From the NCBI RefSeq assembly GCF_002188635.1, contig NZ_NINX01000029.1, positions 186,001-250,000 of the forward strand: a stretch of 64,000 nt of DNA, read 5' to 3'. The notes beneath the pieces were generated by a model. It did not search any database. It was not told the DNA's origin and worked only from the letters and a program-made list of their open reading frames with translations. Below are positions 1 to 8,586 of this stretch, piece by piece. Both the position numbers and the translations under genes were made by a program. The DNA comes from Pigmentiphaga sp. NML030171. Its GTDB lineage: Bacteria; Pseudomonadota; Gammaproteobacteria; Burkholderiales; Burkholderiaceae_B. The stretch's first letter is position 1. Every line of letters starts with the position of its first letter.

Positions 1-687
1 TCCCTCCGGCCCGATCAACAGGAACCGCTCGGCGGCCTGCTTGCCGCACTGCTCCAGCAGCCCCGGGCAGGAGAACAGCACGCTCATCGAATAGTTCAGG
101 TGGCCCCGGCCTTCCATCTCGATGCCGAGACCGGTCCGGATCGTGCTGCCCGCGCCATCGCATCCGACCAGATAGTCGGCCCGGATAGCCAGGGGCGCGT
201 TCCGGCGCAGGTCCGTGGCGCGGATCAGGACGTGTTCCGCATCCTGCTCGAAGCCGTCGACCCGCGTCTCGACCCGGATCGTGCCGCGGCCGCTGTCCCG
301 CAGCGCCCTCTTCAAGACCGGATCGAGCCAGTGCTGCGGGCAGCGTTGCTTCTTCTCCGGCGACCACTCGGGCAGCGGCATGGCTGCCAGCGCGGGATAC
401 TCGTCCCTGGCCAGCGTATGGCCGGCCAGGCTGGTGCAGAACTCGATGGAAAGCGCGAAATCGCCGGGAAACCCGCTTTCCCGGACAGCTTGCGCGATTC
501 CCCAGCGCCGGAAGAGCTCCATGGTCCGCACGGAAACGAACCCCGCTCGCGGATGGGTCACGTGCCCGTCTTCCTTTTCCAGCACCATCGCGTCGATACC
601 CCGCCACGCGAGATCCAACGCCAGGGACAAGCCCACCGGACCGGCACCGACGATCGCCACCGGGGTGGACAACACTTCTTCAGTCAT
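1..687 (-). CDS. FAD-dependent aromatic-ring monooxygenase, C-terminus cut by window edge
   Basis: The first 229 residues of a flavoprotein hydroxylase of the PheA/TfdB/MhpA class, which adds one oxygen atom to an aromatic ring using NAD(P)H. The N-terminus carries the FAD Rossmann motif GAGPVG at about residue 14, and VGCDGAGSTIR near residue 175 is the second FAD/NADPH motif (DG) of this family. The reading frame stays open to base 1, so the C-terminal part lies outside the window. The ATG lies 4 bases beyond the stop of the upstream Bug receptor gene, with a GGAG inside the end of that gene, so the two are probably co-transcribed and translationally linked. Substrate unknown; an aromatic acid taken up with help of the Bug protein is a reasonable inference. 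Confidence 0.85.
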   Translation of the reverse strand, partial: MTEEVLSTPVAIVGAGPVGLSLALDLAWRGIDAMVLEKEDGHVTHPRAGFVSVRTMELFRRWGIAQAVRESGFPGDFALSIEFCTSLAGHTLARDEYPALAAMPLPEWSPEKKQRCPQHWLDPVLKRALRDSGRGTIRVETRVDGFEQDAEHVLIRATDLRRNAPLAIRADYLVGCDGAGSTIRTGLGIEMEGRGHLNYSMSVLFSCPGLLEQCGKQAAERFLLIGPEG

Positions 688-691
688 ACAG

Positions 692-1684
692 TCACTCCAC
701 CGAAACCTTTGCATCCGTCACCACCTGCTTCCACTTCCTGCCTTCGGCTACCACCGCCGCCGAAAACTGGTCCGGCGTCTCGTCCACGGGCATATAGCCG
801 AGCCTGGCGATTTCCGCCCGCACCGACGGCTGCTGACTGGCGTGGCGGAACGCGGTATTCAACTTGGCCAGCACACCCGCGGGAATCCCCTTGGGGGCCA
901 CCAGCCCGAACCATTCGAGCGACTCGAACCCGGGATATCCGCTCTCGGCAAAAGTCGGCAGATCGGGAACCAGCGGATTGCGCTCCAGGCTGGAAATGGC
1001 GATGGGGCGCAAGCCCCCGTCCTGCATGTGAGGCAGCATGTGTCCCAGCGCGATGAACGCCATGTCCAGGTGATCGCCGGTCAGGTCCGTCAGCACTTGC
1101 GCGTTGCCCTTGTAGGGGATATGGATCATGTCGATTCCGGCGCGCGCCTTGAACAGCTCGCCGGTCAGGTGGATGATCGATCCCACGCCCGCGGAGCCGA
1201 AGCTCAGCCTGCCCGGCCTGGCCTTGGCCAATGCCACGACGTCCGCGACCGTCCGCACGGGCAGCTTGCTGTTGACCGCCAATACCAATGGCCCGCGCAC
1301 GGCCCGGCTGACCGGCTGGAAAGAAGCAAGCGGGTCGTAGGGCAGCGAGGCATACAGCGATGGCGCGACCGCCAGTGTGCTGGTGCCGCCCCACAGCAGC
1401 GTGTAGCCGTCGGCCGCCGCGCGGGCCGCCTGACCACCTCCCAAGGTGCCGCCAGCGCCCGGCCGGTTGTCCACCACGACGGTCTGGCCCAGCTCCGGGG
1501 CAATGGCCCGCGCGAAAATGCGGGCGGTGACATCGGTGGGCCCGCCCGCCGCGAACGGCACGATCAGCGTGACGGGACGGCTGGGATAGTCAGCCGCCCA
1601 GGCCGTGGACAACACCGCCGCGGACAGTGCCCAGGCCAGCACGATACGGGCGTGACGTCGCCACGCTTGTCTGGAAGCGTTCAT
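692..1684 (-). CDS. Bug-family (tripartite tricarboxylate) periplasmic substrate-binding protein
   Basis: 330 residues. A twin-basic N-terminus and hydrophobic stretch ending in AWA is a signal peptide; the mature protein begins with DYPSRPVTLIVPFAAGG, the typical Bug start. RPGAGGTLGG and ADGYTLLWG are further family motifs. Such proteins capture carboxylates in the periplasm and normally work with TctA/TctB membrane proteins, which are not in this window. The start at 1684 is chosen for its Shine-Dalgarno (AGGAGAATCAC) and because the signal peptide begins there; a longer frame upstream is not credible. It sits between a racemase/decarboxylase-like gene and a flavin monooxygenase on the same strand. 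Confidence 0.92.
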   Translation of the reverse strand: MNASRQAWRRHARIVLAWALSAAVLSTAWAADYPSRPVTLIVPFAAGGPTDVTARIFARAIAPELGQTVVVDNRPGAGGTLGGGQAARAAADGYTLLWGGTSTLAVAPSLYASLPYDPLASFQPVSRAVRGPLVLAVNSKLPVRTVADVVALAKARPGRLSFGSAGVGSIIHLTGELFKARAGIDMIHIPYKGNAQVLTDLTGDHLDMAFIALGHMLPHMQDGGLRPIAISSLERNPLVPDLPTFAESGYPGFESLEWFGLVAPKGIPAGVLAKLNTAFRHASQQPSVRAEIARLGYMPVDETPDQFSAAVVAEGRKWKQVVTDAKVSVE

Positions 1685-1727
1685 GTGATTCTCCTGAAAT
1701 TGCGCGGTCGCCGCCGCGCCGTGAAAA

Positions 1728-2495
1728 CTAGACGGGAATCCGGCCTGCCCATCCGCCATAGAGCGGCTCGCCCACACGCTCCGGGGCCAGGTAGGCCTCG
1801 CCGCCGGCCTCCCTCACCATGGCCCAGGCCAGGCACAGGTTGGAAGACACGACAGGCTTGCCTGTCGTGGACGAGACTTCGACCAGGGCCCTGAGCGTCG
1901 GCATGCCGGTCCCCGTGAACATGATGGCGTCGGCATCCTGCCAGCGCAGCCGGCTGAACGAAGACATCACCAGGGGAGTCGTGATGCCGTAGATATCGCG
2001 CGTGTCGCTGGTGTCCAGCGACACCGAGGCACAATCGACGACGTCCAGGCCCACGGCTTCCCAATAGCGTTTGCTGGCCTCGACCAGGAACGGCGGATAA
2101 GGCGCGAAAAGGGCGACCCGCCTTGCGCCGAGGTGATCCAGGGCCCGCCGCAGCGCCTGCGCCGAGGAAATGACGGGATAGCCGAAGCGCGCCGACGCGG
2201 CATCCAGCGCCCGCCGCTCCTCATCCGCGCCCACCAAATACGAGCTACCGGTGCAGGCATAGCCCAGCACATCCAGCCTGGCGCTGTCGTAGCTCTCCAG
2301 GCTGGACGGCAGATTGATCAGGTAATCGATCAGCCGCTGGCGCGAATCCGTGCGGCTGCCTTGCAGACGAGTGACAAGCATCGAGAATCCGGCAGGCAGC
2401 AGGGCCGCCAGTTCGGGCTCGACCACGGGATTCGCCTGCGGAACCGCCACGCCCAGCACCGCACCATTGCCATACTCGCGTACCACGTCGCTCAT
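1728..2495 (-). CDS. Maleate isomerase / arylmalonate decarboxylase / Asp-Glu racemase superfamily protein
   Basis: 255 residues. The protein starts after GGAATGTC and keeps the superfamily layout: PQANPVVEPE near the N-terminus, a first cysteine in YACTGSSYLVG (about residue 80) and a second in SNLCLAW near the C-terminus, the usual two-cysteine arrangement of maleate cis-trans isomerases and Asp/Glu racemases. It heads a minus-strand cluster with a Bug receptor and a flavin monooxygenase. A paralogue with the same PQAN, CTGxSYLVG and CLAW signatures lies at 41486-42244, also next to a Bug receptor. The substrate cannot be told from sequence; isomerisation or decarboxylation of a dicarboxylic acid is the family expectation. 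Confidence 0.75.
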   Translation of the reverse strand: MSDVVREYGNGAVLGVAVPQANPVVEPELAALLPAGFSMLVTRLQGSRTDSRQRLIDYLINLPSSLESYDSARLDVLGYACTGSSYLVGADEERRALDAASARFGYPVISSAQALRRALDHLGARRVALFAPYPPFLVEASKRYWEAVGLDVVDCASVSLDTSDTRDIYGITTPLVMSSFSRLRWQDADAIMFTGTGMPTLRALVEVSSTTGKPVVSSNLCLAWAMVREAGGEAYLAPERVGEPLYGGWAGRIPV

Positions 2496-2653
2496 GACAT
2501 TCCTTCGTTCCAGAGTCGAAGAAATTATCTGCAGGCGACGCCATCGGGACAATTAACTTTGGTTGATGGGGGGTATCACGCAGCACCCCACCCTGGGCAA
2601 GCCTCCCGTTTCATGGGAGCATCTGCGCTTTCCGTCAGAAAGCGAGCAACAGC

Positions 2654-3031
2654 ATGAAAGAAGTCATCGACGTCGGCCTGCCCGATGTGGGCCAGCCTTT
2701 TTCCTGGGCGGTGCGCAGCGGCGGGATCCTGTTCACCTCGCAAGGTCCGGTGCGCAAGGACGGCAGCATCGACACCGGCCCGATCGAGGACCAGGCCCGC
2801 CTGACCTTCCGCAACCTGCAATCGGCGGTCGAGGCCGCGGGCGGCACGCTGGACGACGTCACGCAGGTGCTGATCTACATGACCGACGTCAACGACATGA
2901 AGGCCATCGACGCGGTCTACCGCGAGTTCTTCACCGCGCCCTACCCCAGCCGCTCCAGCGCGGCCGTCGCCGCCCTGGTCGTGCCGGGCATGAAGGTGGA
3001 GATCGTGGCGTTCGGGGTGGTCAACAAGTAG
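2654..3031 (+). CDS. ridA: RidA (YjgF/YER057c/UK114) family protein
   Basis: 125 residues, the usual RidA length. FTSQGPV matches the family region around the conserved glycine, and YPSRSSAAVAALVVPG carries the conserved arginine that binds the carboxylate of imines/enamines. RidA hydrolyses reactive 2-aminoacrylate-type enamines released by PLP enzymes. The gene is divergent from the racemase-like gene at 1728-2495 and runs tail-to-tail with an Lrp-type regulator 6 bases downstream. Whether it acts on housekeeping enamines or on an intermediate of the neighbouring catabolic cluster is not visible. Confidence 0.88.
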   Translation: MKEVIDVGLPDVGQPFSWAVRSGGILFTSQGPVRKDGSIDTGPIEDQARLTFRNLQSAVEAAGGTLDDVTQVLIYMTDVNDMKAIDAVYREFFTAPYPSRSSAAVAALVVPGMKVEIVAFGVVNK

Positions 3032-3037
3032 CGGGGA

Positions 3038-3517
3038 TCACTCCCGGTCCAGCACCTCGAAGGGCGAGGCCGAGCGCTTGATGTAGCCCAGCACGATGTT
3101 GGACTCGATGTCGCGCACGCCGGGCGCGCGATACAGGCGGTTGACGATGAAGTCGGAGTAGTGGCTGACGTCCCGCGCCCTGACCACCAGCATGTAGTTG
3201 GCCCCGCCCGTGACGATGCGGGCGGACAGCACCTCCGGCCAGTCCTTGATGGCGGCCACGAAGGCTTCGTGCCATCCCTCCACCTCGTGACGCATGGACA
3301 CGTGCACCACGGCCTCAACTTCCAGGCCCAGCTTGGCGTAGTCCAGCACGCAGCTGTAGCCCTGGATGATGCCCGCTTCCTCCAGCAGTTTCACGCGCCG
3401 CAGGCAGGCCGATGGCGACAGCGAGACCTGGGCCGCCAGGTCCTGGTTGCTGATGCGGCCGTCGCGTTGCAGGCACTCGACGATGCGCATGTCGAGGCGG
3501 TCCAATTTTATTCGCAT
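3038..3517 (-). CDS. kynR: Lrp/AsnC-family regulator, probably of the kynurenine genes (KynR-like)
   Basis: 159 residues. N-terminal winged helix-turn-helix (residues about 8-60, with [20 protein letters not shown]) followed by an AsnC ligand-binding domain ([17 protein letters not shown], then [13 protein letters not shown]). It is transcribed divergently from kynB-kynA across 155 bases that include an AT-rich repeat. In Pseudomonas, KynR of this family activates kynurenine-pathway genes in response to kynurenine, so the same role is inferred from position. Confidence 0.85.
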   Translation of the reverse strand: MRIKLDRLDMRIVECLQRDGRISNQDLAAQVSLSPSACLRRVKLLEEAGIIQGYSCVLDYAKLGLEVEAVVHVSMRHEVEGWHEAFVAAIKDWPEVLSARIVTGGANYMLVVRARDVSHYSDFIVNRLYRAPGVRDIESNIVLGYIKRSASPFEVLDRE

Positions 3518-3534
3518 TAGATTTCAACTTTCTT

Positions 3535-3561
3535 TTCGAATTTCGAATTTTATTTGAATTC
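3535..3561. promoter_or_regulatory. AT-rich repeat between kynR and kynB, candidate Lrp/KynR binding site
   Basis: Two overlapping TTCGAA-type units (TTCGAA then TTTCGAA) followed by TATTTGAATTC, in a strongly AT-rich patch that contrasts with the GC-rich surroundings. Lrp-family proteins favour such AT-rich partly palindromic DNA. Function is inference from position. Confidence 0.4.
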
Positions 3562-3672
3562 AGCCCTGCACGGGCGTCGAAAATGCCAGCACATTCGACG
3601 GCCGCTTCGATAAGATTCCGCTTGAACACACGGCGTTGCGGCCCGCGCACGCCGCCCCCTAGCCGCGACGCC

Positions 3673-4299
3673 ATGCCCCTGATAGACATCAGCCCCCCGC
3701 TTTCCCCCGCGACCCCGGTCTGGCCGGGCGACACGCCGTTCCAGCAGGCCGAGGTCTGGCGCATGGAAGGCGCCTGTCCGGTCAACGTGGGACGCGTCAC
3801 GCTGTCGCCGCACACCGGCGCCCATGCCGACGCGCCGCTGCACTACGCGCGCGATGGCGTGCCCATCGGCGCCGTGCCGCTCGATACCTACCTCGGCCCT
3901 GCCCGTGTCATCCACTGCCTGGGCGCCGGTCCGCTGGTGGAACCACGCCACATCGAACACGCGCTGGCCGATGTGCCGCCGCGTGTCCTGCTGCGCACCT
4001 ACGCCCGCAATCCGGTCGAGCGCTGGGACAGCGGCTTTTGCGCGATCGCGCCTGCCGCCATCGCGCTGCTTGCGCGGCATGGCGTGCGGCTGGTCGGCAT
4101 CGACACCCCCTCGATCGACCCGCAGGAATCCAAGACCATGGACGCGCACCGCGCGGTGCATGCCGCGGGCATGGCGATCCTCGAGGGTCTGGTGCTGGAC
4201 CAGGCGCCCGAAGGCGACTACGAACTGATCGCCCTGCCGCTGCGCTTCGCCACGCTGGACGCGAGTCCCGTGCGCGCGGTGCTGCGGCCGCTGCGCTGA
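3673..4299 (+). CDS. kynB: Kynurenine formamidase KynB
   Basis: 208 residues. KynB hydrolyses N-formyl-kynurenine to kynurenine and formate, the second step of tryptophan breakdown. The metal-binding signature of the cyclase/KynB family is present as [12 protein letters not shown] (His47, His51, Asp53, His57), with [10 protein letters not shown] further on. The start at 3673 ([11 protein letters not shown]) fits the family; the open frame further upstream encodes an arginine-rich non-homologous extension. Followed 45 bases later by kynA in the same direction. Confidence 0.93.
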   Translation: MPLIDISPPLSPATPVWPGDTPFQQAEVWRMEGACPVNVGRVTLSPHTGAHADAPLHYARDGVPIGAVPLDTYLGPARVIHCLGAGPLVEPRHIEHALADVPPRVLLRTYARNPVERWDSGFCAIAPAAIALLARHGVRLVGIDTPSIDPQESKTMDAHRAVHAAGMAILEGLVLDQAPEGDYELIALPLRFATLDASPVRAVLRPLR

Positions 4300-4344
4300 T
4301 CCTCCCATCCCGTTTCAACGACCCATCGTCCAGGACGTTCCTCC

Positions 4345-5199
4345 ATGACTGCCTCCCGGCAAGACACCGACGCATCCCCCGCCTCGTGGCACAACGCGCA
4401 GATGGACTTCTCCAAGTCCATGAGCTATGGCGATTACCTCGGCCTAGACCAGTTGCTGGGCGCCCAGCATCCGCTGTCGCCCGACCACAACGAGATGCTG
4501 TTCATCATCCAGCACCAGACCAGCGAACTTTGGATGAAGCTGATGCTGCACGAGCTGTTCGCGGCCCGCGCCTGCATCCAGCGCAGCGAGGTGGAGCCGG
4601 CCCTGAAGATGCTGGCGCGCGTCTCGCGCATCATGGAGCAGCTGGTCCATGCCTGGACGGTGCTGTCGACGATGACGCCGTCGGAATACACCAAGTTCCG
4701 CCAATACCTGGGCAGCTCGTCCGGCTTCCAGTCGTTCCAGTACCGGCAGATCGAGTTCGTGCTGGGCAACAAGAATGCCGCGATGGTGGCGCCGCATGCG
4801 CATCACCCCGAGCGCAAGGCACTGGTGGAAGCGGCGCTGGAAGCCCCCTCGCTGTACGACGAGGCGCTGATGCTGATGGCGCGGCGCGGCTTCGCCATCG
4901 CGCCGGAGCGCCTCGCGCGGGACTGGACCCTGCCCACGCAATACGACGCCTCGGTCGAGGCGGCCTGGCTGAAGGTCTACGCCGATCCGGATGCCTGCTG
5001 GGACCTGTATGCGCTGGCGGAGAAACTCGTGGACCTGGAGGACGCCTTCGGCCAATGGCGCTTCCGCCACGTGACGACGGTGGAGCGCGTGATCGGCTTC
5101 AAGCGCGGGACCGGCGGCACGGCCGGGGTCAGCTACCTGCGCAAGATGCTGGAGGTCGTGCTGTTCCCCGAGCTCTGGCAGATGAGAACGAATTTGTAA
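4345..5199 (+). CDS. kynA: Tryptophan 2,3-dioxygenase KynA
   Basis: 284 residues, standard length for the bacterial haem enzyme that opens the indole ring of L-tryptophan to N-formyl-kynurenine. The diagnostic segments [27 protein letters not shown] (tryptophan-binding) and [11 protein letters not shown] (haem-ligand histidine) are all present. It is the second gene after kynB. kynU (kynureninase), usually in the same cluster in Pseudomonas and Burkholderia, is not here. The stop codon is followed directly by a palindromic repeat. Confidence 0.95.
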   Translation: MTASRQDTDASPASWHNAQMDFSKSMSYGDYLGLDQLLGAQHPLSPDHNEMLFIIQHQTSELWMKLMLHELFAARACIQRSEVEPALKMLARVSRIMEQLVHAWTVLSTMTPSEYTKFRQYLGSSSGFQSFQYRQIEFVLGNKNAAMVAPHAHHPERKALVEAALEAPSLYDEALMLMARRGFAIAPERLARDWTLPTQYDASVEAAWLKVYADPDACWDLYALAEKLVDLEDAFGQWRFRHVTTVERVIGFKRGTGGTAGVSYLRKMLEVVLFPELWQMRTNL

Positions 5200-5275
5200 C
5201 CCCCCCTACGCGCTGACGCGCGCCCCCCAGGGGGCGGCACTGGCGGACCGGCGGAGCCGGATCCGCTGTGCCCTG
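5200..5275. repeat. REP-like palindromic extragenic repeat, copy 1
   Basis: About 76 bases of GC-rich, self-complementary DNA directly after the kynA stop: CCCCCCTACGCGCTGACGCG, a CCCCCC-AGGGGGCGG hairpin core, then GGCGGACCGGCGGAGCCGG. The same element in inverted orientation (4 substitutions and one single-base gap by eye) lies at 14236-14310 inside a coding region. As an intergenic stem-loop it could end kynBA transcription or protect the mRNA 3' end. Confidence 0.85.
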
Positions 5276-5339
5276 GGTAGAGCGGCGCTTGAAAGGCGCC
5301 GCTCTATAATCGATCGATAGTTCCAAGGAAAATCGTTCC

Positions 5340-6530
5340 ATGTTCGAGCACGTTCCCCGCTATGCCGGCGATCCCATCCTGTCGCTGGTGCAGACCTTCC
5401 TGAAAGACCCGCGCGAGCACAAGGTCAATCTCAGCATCGGCTTCTACTACGACGGCGCCGGCAAGGTGCCCGTGCTCGGCAGCGTGAGCCAGGCCCGCGA
5501 CCGCATCGACACCTCGGTGCCCGCGGTCTACCTGCCGATGGAAGGCGATGCCCAGTACCGCAAGGCGATCCAGGAAACCGTGCTGGGCGCCGGCCACCGC
5601 GCCGTGGCCGAGGGCCGGGTGGCGACCATCCATACCCTGGGCGGCTCGGGTGCGCTCAAGGTGGGCGCCGATTTCCTGAAGGCACATTTCCCGGGCAGCG
5701 AGATCTGGATCAGCGATCCCACCTGGGAGAACCACTACAACATCCTGGGCGGCGCGGGTTTCCCCATGCATGCCTTCCCGTACTACGACGCGGCCACCAA
5801 CGGCATCCGCTTCGACGAGATGCTGGCCACGTTCGAAAAGCTGCCCGAGCGCAGCATCGTGCTGCTCCAGCCCTGCTGCCATAACCCGACGGGTATCGAC
5901 CCGTCGCGCGAGCAGTGGCTCAAGATCATCGACGTGCTGGTCGCCCGCAACGCCATCCCGTTCTTCGACATGGCCTACCAGGGCTTCGGCGATGGACTGG
6001 AAGAGGATGCCTGGGTCGTGCGTGAAGTGGCCAACCGCGGCATCGCCATGCTGGTGGGCAACTCGTTCTCGAAAAACATGTCGCTGTACGGCGAACGCGT
6101 GGGCGGACTCTCGGTGGTCTGCCCCACCGCCGACGAGGCAAGCCGCGTGCTGGGCCAGCTCCAGGCCACGGTGCGCAAGAACTACTCCAGCCCCGCGCTG
6201 TTCGGCAGCCGGGTGGTCAGCACCCTGCTGAACGACCCTGCGCTGCGCGAGGAATGGAAGGGCGAAGTGGCGCAGATGCGCACGCGCATCCATGCTATGC
6301 GCAAGGGCCTGCGCGACCGGCTGCACGCCCTGCGTCCGGACCTGGACGTGGATTACTTCGTCAACCAGCGCGGCATGTTCAGCTACACCGGGCTGAACCC
6401 GGCACAGGTCGATCGGCTGCGCGACGAGTTCGGCGTCTACCTGATCCAGTCCGGCCGCATGTGCGTGGCCGGACTGTTCGAGGCCAACCTGGACTACGTG
6501 GCCGCGTCCATGGCCAAAGTGCTGGCCTGA
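5340..6530 (+). CDS. tyrB: Aromatic amino acid aminotransferase
   Basis: 396 residues, class I/II PLP-dependent aminotransferase of the AspC/TyrB group (MFEHVPRYAGDPILSLVQTF at the start is typical). The PLP lysine is Lys245 in NSFSKNMSLYGERVG, and the C-terminal substrate-carboxylate region with SGRMCVAGL is present. It transaminates tyrosine, phenylalanine or tryptophan with 2-oxoglutarate. AAGGAAAAT precedes the start. It follows kynA but is separated by 140 bases with a repeat, so it probably has its own promoter. Confidence 0.92.
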   Translation: MFEHVPRYAGDPILSLVQTFLKDPREHKVNLSIGFYYDGAGKVPVLGSVSQARDRIDTSVPAVYLPMEGDAQYRKAIQETVLGAGHRAVAEGRVATIHTLGGSGALKVGADFLKAHFPGSEIWISDPTWENHYNILGGAGFPMHAFPYYDAATNGIRFDEMLATFEKLPERSIVLLQPCCHNPTGIDPSREQWLKIIDVLVARNAIPFFDMAYQGFGDGLEEDAWVVREVANRGIAMLVGNSFSKNMSLYGERVGGLSVVCPTADEASRVLGQLQATVRKNYSSPALFGSRVVSTLLNDPALREEWKGEVAQMRTRIHAMRKGLRDRLHALRPDLDVDYFVNQRGMFSYTGLNPAQVDRLRDEFGVYLIQSGRMCVAGLFEANLDYVAASMAKVLA

Positions 6531-6545
6531 TCCGGGCCGAAGCGG

Positions 6546-6569
6546 CATCCGGCTCAATCGAGCCGGATG
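6546..6569. terminator. Perfect 9-bp stem-loop after tyrB
   Basis: CATCCGGCT and AGCCGGATG form a perfect stem with a 6-base loop between the converging tyrB gene and the Bug remnant; it contains the stop codon of the latter. No T-run follows on either strand, so it is at best a weak bidirectional terminator. Confidence 0.35.
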
Positions 6570-6807
6570 TTCGCCTTGTCGATCACCTGGCGATACAGGC
6601 CACGCTCTTCCTTGACCTGCCCTGCCAACGCCGCGGCATCGACAGCGGGCACGTCGAACCCTCGCTCGTTCAGTTGCCTGACGAAAGCCGGATCGCGCAG
6701 GATGTGGTTCAGGTGCGCATCCAGTCTGGCCCTGGCCTGGGTATCCATGCCCGCGGGCGCAAGCAGGCCAACCCAGCTGTCCACCGCCGCCAGTGCCGGA
6801 TAGCCGC
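6554..6807 (-). pseudogene. C-terminal remnant of a Bug-family substrate-binding protein
   Basis: About 84 codons matching only the last quarter of a Bug receptor: GYPALAAVDSWVGLLAPAG corresponds to the usual GYPGFE..WxGLxAPAG segment, followed by the typical C-terminal helix and the ending YRQVIDKANIRLD. Everything N-terminal, including signal peptide and ligand-binding lobes, is absent; directly upstream lies the stop codon of the flavin amine oxidase. It is therefore a deletion remnant of a gene that once followed the amine oxidase gene. Confidence 0.8.
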
Positions 6808-6810
6808 GCC

Positions 6811-8130
6811 TTATCGCCAATGCCGCGCGATGGCGGCGGCCGCCTCGGCGCCGCTGCGGCAGGCGCCATTCACCAGCGATTGCGCCAGGTAGTCGCCGCA
6901 GTAATAGACGCCGCGACGATCGGCGCCCTGCCAGGCCAGGAACCGCGCGACCTTGCGGCCATATCCCGGATAGAAGACGGGCAGCTTGCAAGCGATCCAC
7001 TGGTTGTATCGGTAGACCAGGCGCCGATCGAAACCCGGTATGCGGGCGCGTATCTCGGCGCGCAAGAGACGGTCGACATCGTCGGTGCAACCCTGCTCCT
7101 GGGCCTCCCGCACGGCTTCCGGCGTCAACTGGCAATAGAGGATGGACTTGGCCTCGCCGGCATCGGCGGGCGCCGCCATCTGCTGCCAGGTCGCGATGCG
7201 GGTCGACCGGCTGCGCAGCGAGAACTCGAGGGCGGGCGCAAGCTCGCCGCGCAGCGCATAGTGGACGATACCCAGGCTGTTGTAGCGCACGGCGTCCAGC
7301 AGCGCGCGCTCCTCGTCCGATTGCCCGGAAACCAGCTTTCCCGCGTATTGCCCTTGGGTCGCGCAGACGACGATATCCGCCGCGGCCTCGAATTCGCCGG
7401 CGCCCTGGCGATACCTGACGACGGAAGCCGCCGAGGCCGCGCGCATGATGCCGGTCACCCGGGCTCCGTACTCGATGGCGAGCTTCTCCGCCAGCGCGGC
7501 GGTCAGCCGTCCCATGCCTCCCCGCGGCACGTGGACCGTATCGCGGCCCAGCAGGCTGGGGGTGGTGCTCAGGTAGAACGAGGCGGAGATGTCTTCCGGA
7601 TTCCAGCTGCGCGTCCCCCGGAACACGGGCTCGACCAGGCGCTCCAGCACGCGCGGACCGGCCACCTTCCGGATGTAGTCCGCAAGCGTTACGTCGTCGT
7701 AGGCCAGCGCCGACGCCGCATGATCGGGATCGGTGCGTCCGCGCAGCCAGGCCAGGTGCAACCCCGAGCGCAGCAGCCCCGCCCGGTCGCGCCACCCCAG
7801 TCCGGGCGTGCGCAGTGCCGCGAAGCCCGGCATCAGGTCTACCCGGTATGTCGCGTCTTCCGTGCGGCAATCCGCACCGAGATTCCTGAGCGGGACCAGG
7901 GTATCGCGCAGGCCCAGCTCGTCGATCAGGGCCTGCAGTTCACTGCCGAAGGGATAGAGCAGCCGGGCGCCCGTGTTGTACGGGATCGGTCCCGCCCGGC
8001 CTTGCGCCACACGCCCGCCAGGCTGGTCGCCCGCCTCGAGCACCTTTACCTGGAAGCCCTGCTGCTGCAGGCGGAAAGCGGCGGTCAGGCCGGCAATGCC
8101 GGCGCCCACGACGATGACGGACCGGCTCAT
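6811..8130 (-). CDS. NAD(P)/FAD-dependent amine oxidase / protoporphyrinogen-oxidase-like flavoprotein
   Basis: 439 residues. VIVVGAGIAGLTAAFRL at residues 5-21 is a full FAD dinucleotide-binding motif, and the GGRV after AGDQP is the second family motif; YYCGDYLAQSLVNGACRSG near the C-terminus is the FAD-binding end typical of flavin monoamine oxidases and desaturases. It starts by an ATGA overlap with the stop of a remnant thiamine-diphosphate enzyme and is followed by a remnant Bug gene, so it seems the only intact member of a former operon. Substrate unknown. Confidence 0.8.
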   Translation of the reverse strand: MSRSVIVVGAGIAGLTAAFRLQQQGFQVKVLEAGDQPGGRVAQGRAGPIPYNTGARLLYPFGSELQALIDELGLRDTLVPLRNLGADCRTEDATYRVDLMPGFAALRTPGLGWRDRAGLLRSGLHLAWLRGRTDPDHAASALAYDDVTLADYIRKVAGPRVLERLVEPVFRGTRSWNPEDISASFYLSTTPSLLGRDTVHVPRGGMGRLTAALAEKLAIEYGARVTGIMRAASAASVVRYRQGAGEFEAAADIVVCATQGQYAGKLVSGQSDEERALLDAVRYNSLGIVHYALRGELAPALEFSLRSRSTRIATWQQMAAPADAGEAKSILYCQLTPEAVREAQEQGCTDDVDRLLRAEIRARIPGFDRRLVYRYNQWIACKLPVFYPGYGRKVARFLAWQGADRRGVYYCGDYLAQSLVNGACRSGAEAAAAIARHWR

Positions 8131-8217
8131 TGCGGCTTCCCCACGGTGGCGGGCAGGACCAGTTCCAGCAGGGACGGCCCCGCCGCAGCCAGCGCCCGCT
8201 CGAGCGGCGGCAGGACC
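8127..8217 (-). pseudogene. C-terminal remnant of a thiamine-diphosphate-dependent enzyme
   Basis: The last 30 or so codons before the ATGA overlap with the amine oxidase read LPPLERALAAAGPSLLELVL and on to PATVGKPQ, which resembles the C-terminal strand-helix end of acetolactate-synthase/benzoylformate-decarboxylase-type enzymes. Upstream the frame turns into the antisense of another gene fragment. Too short for a firm family call; the ATGA coupling is the best evidence that a real gene ended here. Confidence 0.5.
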
Positions 8218-8586
8218 GTTGGCGTGCTGACGCCCGTGGCCGAAGCCTTGACTCCCGCCCACTTCCGGGGCGTGGGCGTGGCCGGCATGCCGCCCATCGA
8301 AGGATTGCCGCCGGACTCGCTGTTCAAGCGCGACCTGCTGGAAAACCGGACGACGTTCGACGTCGCGGCGCACGAACGCGAGGTGGTCGCGGCGGCCCGC
8401 CGGCTGGTCGACCGGCATCCCGAGGTCGGCGCCATCGTCAGCGAATGCGCGAACTTCCCGGTCCATTCGGCGGCGGTGGAGGCCGATCTGGGGCTGCCGG
8501 TGTTCGACGCCTATACCCTGGTGTCCTGGTTCCACGCGGGGCTGAGGCCCCGCGCCTTCACCGCCGGGGCTTCCAGGGAAGCCTGA
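8218..8586 (+). pseudogene. C-terminal remnant of an Asp/Glu racemase-family protein
   Basis: About 115 codons matching the C-terminal half of an aspartate/glutamate racemase-like protein: VGVLTPVAEALTPAHFRGVG, then MPPIEGLPPDSLFKRDLL, VGAIVSECANFPVHSAAV (region of the second catalytic cysteine) and LGLPVFDAYTLVSWFHAGL. No start or N-terminal half exists; the fragment begins abruptly where the opposite-strand thiamine-diphosphate remnant ends, near 8217. Its end overlaps the convergent CYTH-CHAD gene by 29 bases. Confidence 0.75.

Noticed and set aside
6546..6569. The stem-loop after tyrB as a strong terminator
   Set aside because: It has a perfect stem but no T-run on either strand; kept only as low confidence.
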